Part shown: positions 8,648 to 17,158 of the stretch, one piece after another
Layout of the letters: each line of letters opens with the position of its first letter
How positions within the stretch are numbered: position 1 is the first letter of the stretch
From: Nonomuraea africana
GTDB lineage: Bacteria; Actinomycetota; Actinomycetes; Streptosporangiales; Streptosporangiaceae
Assembly (NCBI RefSeq): GCF_014873535.1
Contig: NZ_JADBEF010000001.1
Location: forward strand, 1,426,001-1,490,000
DNA length: 64,000 bases
Reading direction: 5' to 3'
Program-made: the position numbers and the translations under genes
The notes under the pieces: model-generated
Database searches by the model: none
What the model saw: the letters and a program-made list of their open reading frames with translations, nothing else
Told to the model about the DNA's origin: nothing

Positions 8648-9193
8648 CTAGTACCAATTGTGCGATCTGAAGTGACCCCAGGCGCCGCACGGCTTGCCGT
8701 ACCGGCCCTTGATGTACTTCAGCCCCCAGCGGATCTGGGTGGTCGGGTTGTGCCGCCAGTCGCTTCCCACGCCCGACATCTTGACCGCGGGCAGCGCCTG
8801 CGGGATGCCGTACGCCCCCGATGAGGGGTTCTCCGCATGATGGTTCCAGTTGCTCTCCCTTGTCCAGAGGCTGTCCAGGCACTCGAACTCGCGCATCGAC
8901 CACGATCTCTGCACCACGAGGTCGAGGGCGATCTGCTTGTTGGTGCCCTTGCCCGGCGTGCTGGGCCGCGCCTTGGGCTCCGCCTCTGTCTCCCAGGTGT
9001 CGCGATGGATCACCGTGGGATGTGCGTCCGTCGTCCAGATGTGACGATGGATCACCTGAGGCTGCGCGTCCAGTGTCCAGGTCCGCTGGTGGACCTTCCT
9101 TGTCGACTCCGTGTCGGCCAGGACGGTCGAGTGTGTCCCGCCGGTGAACGCGACAGAAGCGATCACCAGGACGAGAGCGCGTTTGCTGTCCAA
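8648..9193 (-). CDS. Secreted transglycosylase-like protein with 14-residue repeats
   Basis: A 181-residue protein starting at TTG 9193, with a signal peptide (residues 1-26, cleavage near VLADT). Residues 34-73 are three imperfect 14-residue repeats with Trp at 39, 53 and 67. The C-terminal domain, from about residue 98, has the WTRESNWNHHAENPSSGAYG and IPQALP pattern of small actinobacterial lytic-transglycosylase-like (lysozyme-fold) proteins, with the probable catalytic Glu in TRES, and ends in NWY. It should act on peptidoglycan outside the membrane. A paralog lies 315 bp upstream on the same strand. The repeats are absent from that paralog and may be a spacer or wall-binding segment. 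Confidence 0.82.
   Translation of the reverse strand: MDSKRALVLVIASVAFTGGTHSTVLADTESTRKVHQRTWTLDAQPQVIHRHIWTTDAHPTVIHRDTWETEAEPKARPSTPGKGTNKQIALDLVVQRSWSMREFECLDSLWTRESNWNHHAENPSSGAYGIPQALPAVKMSGVGSDWRHNPTTQIRWGLKYIKGRYGKPCGAWGHFRSHNWY
8975..9094 (-). repeat. Three 42-bp in-frame repeats in the transglycosylase-like gene
   Basis: The DNA encodes three successive 14-residue units of the pattern V-I-H-R-x-x-W-x-x-D/E-A-x-P, with Trp exactly every 14 residues. The units have drifted at the DNA level, so they are older than the 45-bp junction repeats near 55.8 kb. They lie between the signal peptide and the catalytic domain. Confidence 0.8.
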
Positions 9194-9508
9194 CTCGATC
9201 CTTGCTGTCCGGTCGCGTGCGGGCGGGCCTCCCGCGAGGGAGCGCCCTGCCGAACCGCGCCCGTGGCTCGGGCGAGGTAGGGCCCGCGCGGCCTTACGGG
9301 GATCCTTTTTCCGCCCGATCGTGCTGGACGGCCCCGAAGACGCCGCGACGTGTCTCTAGGCGGTTTCTAGTACGCGATGTCGCCACTGGTCAGGGACCGG
9401 AAGCGGGGAAAGGAAAGGACTTTACGAGGTGGCGAATCCGCGTTGGCGCGCCCCGGAGCCCGGGTGACCATGATTATTCGAACAACGGGTGCGAGTCGGG
9501 GAAAGCGA
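9194..9508. other. Intergenic region between two secreted transglycosylase-like genes
   Basis: This 315-bp stretch must hold the promoter of the gene at 8648-9193 and the end of the upstream transcript. A short imperfect hairpin occurs at 9277-9297, followed on the plus strand by a T-run at 9306-9310, but no plus-strand gene ends there. I looked for a cyclic-di-AMP riboswitch, common upstream of such genes in actinobacteria, and could not fit one confidently. Confidence 0.4.
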
Positions 9509-9904
9509 TCAGTACCAGCCGCGCGACTGGAAGTGGGACCAGGCGGCGCACGGCGCGCCGTACCGCTTCTTGATGTAGGAAAGACCCCATTCGATCTGTG
9601 TCCTGGGGTTGGTGCGCCAGTCTCGGCCCGCGCTGGCCATCTTGCGGCCGGGCAGCGCCTGGGGGATGCCGTAGGCGCCCGAGCCGTTGCCCGCGCGGTG
9701 GTTCCAGCCGCTCTCCCTGGTCCAGAGCCGCTCGAGGCAGCCGAACTGGGCCTTGCCCCAGCCCTTGTCCGCCACCATGGGCCTGGCGATGGACTTGTTC
9801 CTGCTGCTGCTGCTGCCGCTCTCCGCGTAGGCGGCCGTCGCTGTGCCCGCTCCCGCCACCACGAACGTGGCGGCGACGAGCAGCGCGCTGGTACGGCGTG
9901 ACAT
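9509..9904 (-). CDS. Small secreted transglycosylase-like protein
   Basis: A 131-residue paralog of the product of 8648-9193. A signal peptide (residues 1-28, AAYAES cleavage region) is followed by a Ser-rich linker and a domain with WTRESGWNHRAGN, GAYGIPQALPG and a terminal RGWY. The predicted role is peptidoglycan cleavage or remodelling outside the cell, with the Glu in TRES as probable acid. The ATG at 9904 has AAGGGA about 8 bases upstream. Unlike the downstream paralog it has no 14-residue repeats, so the pair looks like a duplication followed by linker divergence. Confidence 0.85.
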   Translation of the reverse strand: MSRRTSALLVAATFVVAGAGTATAAYAESGSSSSRNKSIARPMVADKGWGKAQFGCLERLWTRESGWNHRAGNGSGAYGIPQALPGRKMASAGRDWRTNPRTQIEWGLSYIKKRYGAPCAAWSHFQSRGWY

Positions 9905-10083
9905 GCGGTATTCCCTTTCGAAGGGGATCGGGGGACTGCGTCACCCTGCCGCACCGGGGGCATTTGTCGCTAATTGACCATGAAAAGGTAGATCGTCAGT
10001 AAAGATCCGATCTTGTGGTTGTTCAGGGCTTATGACCGGCAAATGTGGACCCCGTCACAATTTTCGCGGAGTAGGGTCGGATC

Positions 10084-10569
10084 ATGAGTCTTCGTGACAT
10101 CCCGGTCCGCACGATCGCGGACGCCCCGGCCACCCTCGCCGAGCTCACCGGCGACAGCGCGTTCCTCATCGTGAACGTGGCCTCCCGATGCGGCCTGACC
10201 CCGCAGTACTCCGGCCTGGTCGAGCTCCAGAAGGAGTACGGACCGCGCGGCTTCACCGTGGTCGGCGTGCCGTGCAACCAGTTCATGGGCCAGGAGCCGG
10301 GCTCGGCCGAGGAGATCCAGGAATTCTGCTCCACCACCTATGGCGTCGACTTTCCCCTGCTGGAGAAGGCCGAGGTCAACGGCGAGAACCGGCACCCGCT
10401 CTACGCGTCGCTGACCGCCACGCCCGACGCCGAGGGTCAGGCGGGCGACATCCAGTGGAACTTCGAGAAGTTCCTGGTGGACAGGGACGGCGCGGTCGTG
10501 GCCAGGTTCCGGCCCGCCACCGAGCCCACCGACCCCGCCGTCGTCTCCGCGATCGAGAAGCTCCTGTGA
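10084..10569 (+). CDS. Glutathione-peroxidase-family thiol peroxidase
   Basis: A 161-residue thioredoxin-fold peroxidase. The peroxidatic residue is Cys36 in NVASRCGLTPQY (Cys, not Sec), with the conserved Gln in the VVGVPCNQF segment and the WNFEKF Trp/Asn pair completing the tetrad. Actinomycetes lack glutathione, so thioredoxin or mycothiol-linked reductants are the likely partners. It reduces peroxides in the cytosol. Its stop overlaps the GTG of the next gene (GTGA), so a YchJ-like protein is co-translated. Confidence 0.93.
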   Translation: MSLRDIPVRTIADAPATLAELTGDSAFLIVNVASRCGLTPQYSGLVELQKEYGPRGFTVVGVPCNQFMGQEPGSAEEIQEFCSTTYGVDFPLLEKAEVNGENRHPLYASLTATPDAEGQAGDIQWNFEKFLVDRDGAVVARFRPATEPTDPAVVSAIEKLL

Positions 10570-10958
10570 GTTCCTGCCCGTGCGGGCTGCCCGCGTCGTA
10601 CGACGAGTGCTGCGGGCGCCTGCACAGGGGTGAGGCGGCGGCCGAGACCGCCGAGCAGCTCATGCGCTCGCGCTACAGCGCCTTCGCGGTGGGCGACGCG
10701 GGCTACCTGCTCAGGAGCTGGCACCCCTCCACCAGACCGGCCGAGCTCGGCTTCGAGCCGCACCTGCGGTGGAAGCGGCTGTCGATCGTCGCCACCAGCG
10801 GCGGCGGCCCCGCCGACAACGAGGGGACGGTGGAGTTCCGCGCCCGGTTCAGCCGGCGCGGCAAGGCGGGGGAGATGCGCGAGGTCAGCAGGTTCACCAG
10901 GCACGATGGCGCGTGGGTCTACCTCAGCGGCGAGGTCCGCAGCTCCCCCGCACGATGA
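10566..10958 (+). CDS. YchJ-family (UPF0225) SEC-C metal-binding protein
   Basis: A 130-residue protein beginning SSCPCGLPASYDECCGR, the Cys-rich zinc-binding SEC-C type motif, followed by the MRSRYSAFAVGDAGYLLRSWHPSTRP signature region of the YchJ family, split here across residues 35-58, and an NTF2-like fold. Biochemical role unknown. It starts at GTG 10566, overlapping the peroxidase stop, so the two form an operon. Its last 35 bp overlap the end of the convergent LacI gene. Confidence 0.88.
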   Translation: MSSCPCGLPASYDECCGRLHRGEAAAETAEQLMRSRYSAFAVGDAGYLLRSWHPSTRPAELGFEPHLRWKRLSIVATSGGGPADNEGTVEFRARFSRRGKAGEMREVSRFTRHDGAWVYLSGEVRSSPAR

Positions 10959-11973
10959 GCTCGGTAGGCAGCAGCACGCTGCGCGGGCGGCGGGTGCCCG
11001 CCCGCAGCACCAGCTCGGCCGCGCGGTAGCCGAGGTCGCGCGCGGGCTGCGCGATGACGGTCAGCGGTGGCGAGCACAGCTCCGCCCACGGCACGTCGTC
11101 GTACATCACCAGCGACAGGTCGCGCGGGATGCGCAGGTCGAGCTCCCTCGCGGCCAGCACGGCCGCCTCGCCCAGCTGGTTGCCGCCGGCGAGCACGGCC
11201 GTCAGGTCGGGGCGGCTCTGGAACAGCCCCGAGGCCGCCGCGTAGGCCGCGTCGCGGGTGCCGCCCGCGAACACGACCAGGTCGTCGTCCACGAGTGGCC
11301 CGAGCGCCTCCCTGAACGCCGACACGCGCCGGGAGTGACCGGGGCCGCCGAGGTAGGCGATGCGGCGGTGGCCGAGCCCCCTGAGGTAGCGCACCGCGGT
11401 GCGCACGCCCGAGCGGTCGTCGGCCAGCACGGTCGGGATGCCGCCCTCCGCCCTGGCCAGGTCGCCGCCCCTGCTCCTCAGCCCGTCGAGCAGCAGGAGG
11501 TCGTCGACGGGCTCCTCGGTGGGCTCGTCGGGCCGTTCGCCCGCGAAGACCACCGTCATGCCGGTCCTGAGCGCGGGACCCCAGGTGTCGGCGTCGCCCG
11601 AGGGGACCGCGACCACCTTGTCGACGCTCTGCTCCAGCAGCATGCCGATCAGCTCGGACTCCTGCTCCGGATCGCCGCCGGTCGAGCCCACCAGCACGGG
11701 CTCGCCGGCCGAGCGGGCGCAGGCCAGCACGCCCTCGGCGAGCCCGCCGTACAGCGGGTCCGTCAGATCGGGGAGCAGGAGACCGATGCCGCCGGTACGT
11801 TGCTGACGGAGGTTGCGGCCCAGCGCGCTGGGGCGGTAGTCGAGATGCGCGGCCACGGCGAGCACGCGCTCGCGGGTCTCGTCACTGGCCGACCCGCCGG
11901 ACAGCACCCTCGAGACGGTGGCCACGCCGACCCCCGCCGCCTCGGCCACGTCCTTGATGGTCGTGCGCTTCAT
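10924..11973 (-). CDS. LacI-family transcriptional regulator
   Basis: A 349-residue repressor. The N-terminal helix-turn-helix and hinge (TIKDVAEAAGVGVATVSRVL) is followed by a periplasmic-binding-protein-like sugar-sensing domain. The ATG at 11973 is preferred over an upstream in-frame extension because it starts exactly at the canonical MKRTTIKDVA. It is divergent from the MsiK-like ATPase at 12142, suggesting control of sugar uptake. A LacI-type palindrome overlaps the start codon, consistent with autorepression. The effector sugar cannot be inferred. Confidence 0.93.
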   Translation of the reverse strand: MKRTTIKDVAEAAGVGVATVSRVLSGGSASDETRERVLAVAAHLDYRPSALGRNLRQQRTGGIGLLLPDLTDPLYGGLAEGVLACARSAGEPVLVGSTGGDPEQESELIGMLLEQSVDKVVAVPSGDADTWGPALRTGMTVVFAGERPDEPTEEPVDDLLLLDGLRSRGGDLARAEGGIPTVLADDRSGVRTAVRYLRGLGHRRIAYLGGPGHSRRVSAFREALGPLVDDDLVVFAGGTRDAAYAAASGLFQSRPDLTAVLAGGNQLGEAAVLAARELDLRIPRDLSLVMYDDVPWAELCSPPLTVIAQPARDLGYRAAELVLRAGTRRPRSVLLPTELIVRGSCGPRR

Positions 11974-11986
11974 GGAAACGATTCCA
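11973..11986. promoter_or_regulatory. LacI-type operator TGGAA-N4-TTCCA
   Basis: A 14-bp palindrome with 5-bp arms and centre ACGA, matching the general LacI/GalR-family operator form. It overlaps the start codon of the lacI-type gene and lies in the divergent region upstream of the msiK-like gene. Confidence 0.7.
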
Positions 11987-12037
11987 GCATGGGTTCCACC
12001 GGCTTTCCAGCTCGAATCAATAACAGCAGCTGGTCTC

Positions 12038-12066
12038 TTGACAGTCATGTCCGTTTCAGGTGAGAT
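12038..12066 (+). promoter_or_regulatory. Candidate sigma-70-type promoter of the msiK-like gene
   Basis: TTGACA at 12038-12043 is followed after 17 bp by TGAGAT at 12061-12066, a good housekeeping-type -35/-10 pair about 75 bp upstream of the ATG at 12142. The -10 box is imperfect. Confidence 0.5.
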
Positions 12067-12141
12067 TCATGAAAACGTATCCACACCGAGTGGTCACCCC
12101 CACGGTCATCCGGGCCCCCGCCCGTTGCGCGAAGGAATGTC

Positions 12142-13356
<1,215 letters not shown>

Positions 13357-13372
13357 TCAGCGAAGAGAACGT

Positions 13373-13411
13373 CCCCCCGCCGCGACCCCCTCCCGCGGCG
13401 GGGGGATCTTT
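13373..13411. terminator. 12-bp GC hairpin with T-rich tail
   Basis: Arms 13373-13384 and 13394-13405 pair perfectly around a 9-base loop, followed by ATCTTTT on the plus strand. It ends the msiK-like transcript and faces the leftward gene ending at 13431. Confidence 0.85.
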
Positions 13412-13430
13412 TCGTCTCCTGGGACGGCGG

Positions 13431-14006
13431 TCAGCGACCTTCGCGCGCGCGCTCGTAGTGCCTGGCGGCGCGGGCCCTGCTGCCGCAGCCGGCCGAGCAC
13501 CACTCGCGGCGCGGGTGGTCCTTCACGAAGAACAGCACGCACCCCGGCCCCTGGCAGGCCCGCAGGGCGGCCAGGCCGGGCCCCGCGAACAGGTCGACCG
13601 CGGCCTCGGCGACCGCCGACAGCGCGGCGGCGACGGGCGGCGCGGCGGCGTGCGTCAGCGCGACGGGCCGGCCGTCCCAGCGCAGCTCGCGCCAGCGGGG
13701 AGCCGACCTCGACCGCTCGTTCAGCGTGGCGAGAGCGCGGGCCGGGGGAGCGGCGCCGGTGACGGCCGCCTCGGCCAGCGCCCTGACGCTCGCGCGCAGC
13801 TCGCGGGCGCTCGCCAGGTCGGCCTCGGTGACGACGAGCTCGCTCGGGAGCGGCAGGGGCAGCCTGGACCGCACGCTCTCCAGCCAGGCGGCCAGGTGCT
13901 CGGCCGACGGCAGGCCCTCGCGCGGCCGGCCGCGCACGGCGTAGGCGGTGTTGGCCAGCTCGATCGGCAGCGGCTCGCCCAGCAGGGGACCGGTCGTCAT
14001 GCTCAC
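13431..14006 (-). CDS. CGNR zinc-finger / ABATE-domain protein
   Basis: A protein of about 191 residues with the N-terminal ABATE-like stress-response domain (LPIELANTAY onward) and a C-terminal zinc finger CQGPGCVLFFVKDHPRREWC...C, ending RARAARHYER. The usual CGNR signature reads CGSR here. Such proteins are presumed nucleic-acid-binding regulators with no settled function. The GTG at 14006 overlaps the upstream PNPOx-like stop; an ATG at 14000 is an alternative. It is the last gene of a leftward group. Confidence 0.82.
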   Translation of the reverse strand: MSMTTGPLLGEPLPIELANTAYAVRGRPREGLPSAEHLAAWLESVRSRLPLPLPSELVVTEADLASARELRASVRALAEAAVTGAAPPARALATLNERSRSAPRWRELRWDGRPVALTHAAAPPVAAALSAVAEAAVDLFAGPGLAALRACQGPGCVLFFVKDHPRREWCSAGCGSRARAARHYERAREGR

Positions 14007-14620
14007 GTCACGGCCTGCCTGCCGCGAAGTCGCGCGTTCTCGCGCTCCAGCGCGGCGATGCGGTCACGGGCCGACCCGAGCGCCCGCTCCACGAGGTCGC
14101 GGGGGTAGAGCTCGGGGATGTGCTGCGAGCAGTTCCAGTCGAAGCCCTCGACGTCGATCAGCACGGCCCGTTCCACCTTGCCAGGGTAGCCGTCCACGGC
14201 CAGCCGTCCGATCAGGTCGGGGTCGTCCTCCACCACGCGCGCCCTGCCGAACAGCTTCAGCCTGCCCTTGTTCACGTAGTCCATCAGGAACAGCGAGACC
14301 CGGTCGTCGTGGTCCAGGTTGCCGCGGGTGATGTACTGCCGGTTGCCGCGGAAGTCGGCGAAGCCGAGCGTGTGCTCGTCGAGCACCCGCAGGAACCCGG
14401 GCGGCCCGCCGCGGTGCTGGATGTACGGCCAGCCGGTCTCGCCGACGGTGGCCAGGTAGAAGCTGTCGCGCTCGCCGATGAACAGCCGCTCGTCGGCGCC
14501 GAGCCGGTCGGCGCCCCGCGCGCCCTCCGTCATCCTGCGATAGGCGCGGTCGCTGCCGTGGGCCAGCTGGTGCCGCTGGACGCCGGGGGTGAACGCGATC
14601 TGTGCGAACCGACTGCTCAT
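14003..14620 (-). CDS. Pyridoxamine-5'-phosphate-oxidase-like flavin-binding protein
   Basis: A 205-residue split-barrel flavoprotein: residues 47-160 carry the FMN-binding fold (SFYLATVGETGWPYIQHRGG, then LGFADFRGNRQYITRGNL). It is probably a general FMN- or F420-dependent oxidoreductase rather than the vitamin B6 enzyme. A short coiled C-terminus (ALERENARLRGR) is present. The ATG at 14620 has GGAGG four bases upstream. A 30-bp inverted repeat sits 14 bp upstream of the start, implying tight control by an unlinked regulator. It is coupled to the CGNR protein downstream. Confidence 0.85.
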   Translation of the reverse strand: MSSRFAQIAFTPGVQRHQLAHGSDRAYRRMTEGARGADRLGADERLFIGERDSFYLATVGETGWPYIQHRGGPPGFLRVLDEHTLGFADFRGNRQYITRGNLDHDDRVSLFLMDYVNKGRLKLFGRARVVEDDPDLIGRLAVDGYPGKVERAVLIDVEGFDWNCSQHIPELYPRDLVERALGSARDRIAALERENARLRGRQAVT

Positions 14621-14633
14621 GACGCCTCCGAAA

Positions 14634-14663
14634 CTAACGGTTACATATGGATGTAAGCGTTAG
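14634..14663. promoter_or_regulatory. 30-bp inverted repeat upstream of the PNPOx-like gene
   Basis: Arms 14634-14646 (ctaacggttacat) and 14651-14663 (atgtaagcgttag) are complementary at 12 of 13 positions with a 4-base spacer. Size and symmetry fit a TetR-type operator, in the position where repressors block promoters. No regulator gene is adjacent. Confidence 0.75.
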
Positions 14664-14696
14664 AAGCGTCGATCGATTCCCGCCCAGCGGTCCGCG

Positions 14697-16253
14697 TCAG
14701 AAGTCCTTCGAACGGCGCAGCCGCGGCGGACGCCCGTCGGGGTCGATCACCATCCGGTACAACGGCATGGCCAGCGCCCTGCGCACGCGGCCGAGCTCCG
14801 GCTGCGGGTGCGGGCGCAGCCGGCCCGGCGGGCGCGGCCCCCTGCGCCCGCCGTCGTGCCAGGCCTCCAGCCTGGCCGCCGACTCGGCGAACGCCTCGAA
14901 GGCGGCCACGGGGTCGCACAGGTCGTCCACGTCGCCGGGGTCGCGATCGAGGTGCTCGGCGGCGAGCGCGAGCCTCAGCCGCCTGGCGTACCCGGCGGCA
15001 CCGTACGGCGGGCGCGGATCGGCCTCCTCGTCGATCACCGCGCAGCTCAGCTCGGAGTCGAACGTCCACGAGCGCAGGTTGACGTTGTCGGAGCCGACGC
15101 CGGCCCACACGTCGTCCACCACGCACACCTTGGCGTGCACGTACACCGGCGTGCCGCGGTGGTTCTCCAGGTCGTAGACCGCGACCCGGCCCTCGCCGGC
15201 GCGCGTCAGCCTGGCCAGCGCCTCGGACCTGCCGATCAGGCTGGCAGGCCCGGCCAGCCAGCCGTCCTGATCCGGGTGGCGGGGCACCACGATGATCATG
15301 CGGAGCTCCGGCTCCCGCTCCAACGCCTCGGCGAACGGCTCGATCACCTCCGTGGACCACAGGTACTGGTCCTCCAGGTAGACGATCGACCGGGCCCGGC
15401 CCAGCACCTTGTGGTAGGCCCTGGCCACGCTCCGCTCGCCCTCCGGCGCGAACGGATAGGCGCGGCGCAGGTGCGGATAGGTCCTCAGCAGCTGGACGGC
15501 GTGCGGGCCCACGGGGTCGGGCGGCGGTCCCGGCTCGGGCAGCGGCGGCACGTCGGCCATCCGCTGCACGCGGTCGCGCAGCCGCCTGATCGGCTGACGG
15601 GTCTCGGGAGCGGGGTCCTCCCAGCGCTCGCAGAACACCTTCTCCACCTCGGCCACCGCCGGGCCGCGAATGGCCACCTGCACGTCGTGCCAGGGCGGGC
15701 GCTCGCTGTACGAACCCGGCATGGGCGCGGCCTGCGGATCGCCGAGATGGGCGGCGTCGTCGCGGCGGCTGTGGCACAGGTCGATGCCGCCGACGAAGGC
15801 CACGTCCCTGCCGGGATCGCGGTCGTGGCGCAGGATGACGAACTTCTGGTGGTGCGAGCCGCCGTGCCGTACCCGGGTGTCGAGCAGGGCCTGACCGCCC
15901 GCCGCCTCGATCTCCTCACCCAGGTGCCTGTTCTCGGCGGAGCTGAAGCGCAGGAAGTCGAGGTGCGAACGCCAGATCAGGCCTCTGACCAGGGCGCCCC
16001 TGCGGGCGGCGGCGGCCATGGCCTTGGCCACCGCCCGTCCTTCGTCGGCGAGCAGCTCGTCGGGATCGCCGCGCCAGTCGGCGAACAGCAGCAGGTCGTC
16101 CTTGCCGAGCTCGTCCACACAGGCGGCGAGCTCGGCGAAGTAGGTCGCGCCGTGGATGAGCGGACGCACCAGGTTTCCCCTCGTCCATGCCGCGAGCCTG
16201 GTCGAGGGGTTGCCCCGTTCTTCGCCGGTGAGGAACCAGTCCTCGAGCCGCAC
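14697..16253 (-). CDS. Phospholipase D-superfamily protein
   Basis: A 518-residue protein with two HKD modules: HHQKFVILRHD near residue 133 and HAKVCVVDD near 372, the latter followed by VGSDNVNLRSW. The two His/Lys pairs form the single PLD active site that makes a phospho-histidine intermediate. The family includes phospholipases, cardiolipin synthases and nucleases; the full-length bacterial PLD layout and absence of membrane helices suggest a soluble phosphodiesterase. No signal peptide is seen. It follows an SDR gene on the same strand by 59 bp and may share its transcript. Confidence 0.88.
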   Translation of the reverse strand: MRLEDWFLTGEERGNPSTRLAAWTRGNLVRPLIHGATYFAELAACVDELGKDDLLLFADWRGDPDELLADEGRAVAKAMAAAARRGALVRGLIWRSHLDFLRFSSAENRHLGEEIEAAGGQALLDTRVRHGGSHHQKFVILRHDRDPGRDVAFVGGIDLCHSRRDDAAHLGDPQAAPMPGSYSERPPWHDVQVAIRGPAVAEVEKVFCERWEDPAPETRQPIRRLRDRVQRMADVPPLPEPGPPPDPVGPHAVQLLRTYPHLRRAYPFAPEGERSVARAYHKVLGRARSIVYLEDQYLWSTEVIEPFAEALEREPELRMIIVVPRHPDQDGWLAGPASLIGRSEALARLTRAGEGRVAVYDLENHRGTPVYVHAKVCVVDDVWAGVGSDNVNLRSWTFDSELSCAVIDEEADPRPPYGAAGYARRLRLALAAEHLDRDPGDVDDLCDPVAAFEAFAESAARLEAWHDGGRRGPRPPGRLRPHPQPELGRVRRALAMPLYRMVIDPDGRPPRLRRSKDF

Positions 16254-16312
16254 CGCACCTCCCGCGGGTCGCCTGAACCCTCAAGGTGCCCCCGATCGCG
16301 CGCTCTAGACGT

Positions 16313-17065
16313 TCACTCGCGGCCGATGCGCGCGGAGACCTGCTGGGTCAGGCTCCGCGGGATGAGCTTCCCGACGGCGACGATCGCCTTGTAACGGAGG
16401 TCGGGCACGCAGACCCGCCTGCCGAGCGCGAGGTCGCGCATCGCGGCGTTGACCACGTCGTCGGCCTTGAGCCAGAGGAAGTCGGGAATGCCGGAGACGT
16501 CCATGGCGGCCCGCTCGTGGAACTCGGTGCGCACGAAGCCGGGGCACAGCGCCATGACGCGGATGCGCGGGTTGCCCAGCTCGGCGGCCGTCGACTCGCT
16601 GAAATTGACCACCCAGGCCTTGGAGGCGCTATAGGTGCCGCGGGTGAAGAACGCCGCCACCGACGCCACGTTGACGACCGCGCCCCTGCCGCGGGCGCGC
16701 ATCCCGGGCAGGACGGCCAGCGTGAGCCTGAGCACGGCCTCGCAGTGCAGCTTGAGCATGCGCAGCTCGTCCTCGACCGGGACCTCGAGGAAGCGGCCCT
16801 GATGGCCGAAGCCGGCGTTGTTGACCAGGAGGTCGACGCCGTCGCGCAGCCGAGACTCCACGACCTCGAGCCCGTCGTCGGTGGCGAGGTCGGCGGGGAG
16901 GGTCTCGACGGCGACGCCGTACCTCAGCTTGAGCCGGCCGGCCGTCTCGGCGAGCCTGGACTCGTCGCGCGAGACGAGGACCAGCGAGAAGCCGTCGGCG
17001 GCCAGGCGGCGGGCGAACGCCGCGCCGATGCCGGCGGTCGCGCCCGTGATCAGTGCGGTAGGCAT
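16313..17065 (-). CDS. Short-chain dehydrogenase/reductase
   Basis: A 250-residue classical SDR: NAD(P)-binding TGATAGIG at residues 7-14, NNAGFG in the middle and the Tyr-x3-Lys pair in YSASK near residues 145-149. It reduces or oxidises an unknown carbonyl or alcohol in the cytosol. The ATG at 17065 gives the canonical start MPTALITGA. It is divergent from the sugar dehydrogenase lipoprotein and lies upstream of the phospholipase D gene on the same strand. Confidence 0.9.
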   Translation of the reverse strand: MPTALITGATAGIGAAFARRLAADGFSLVLVSRDESRLAETAGRLKLRYGVAVETLPADLATDDGLEVVESRLRDGVDLLVNNAGFGHQGRFLEVPVEDELRMLKLHCEAVLRLTLAVLPGMRARGRGAVVNVASVAAFFTRGTYSASKAWVVNFSESTAAELGNPRIRVMALCPGFVRTEFHERAAMDVSGIPDFLWLKADDVVNAAMRDLALGRRVCVPDLRYKAIVAVGKLIPRSLTQQVSARIGRE

Positions 17066-17158
17066 GCCGTCAGCGTAACCCCAGGAGACCCCGGAGAACC
17101 TTCCGCGGGCGGGAGACGTAGGGACGGTAGGAAGAGACCACATGAGAGGATCGACAGC

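Noticed and set aside
9194..9508. Possible cyclic-di-AMP riboswitch upstream of the transglycosylase-like genes
   Set aside because: Such riboswitches precede similar genes in Streptomyces, but I could not place the conserved GGGGAA/GGGUGA-type blocks in order on the correct strand.
10924..10958. Overlap of the YchJ-like and LacI genes as evidence of a wrong gene call
   Set aside because: Both proteins match their families to the end; a 35-bp tail-to-tail overlap is normal in this compact genome.
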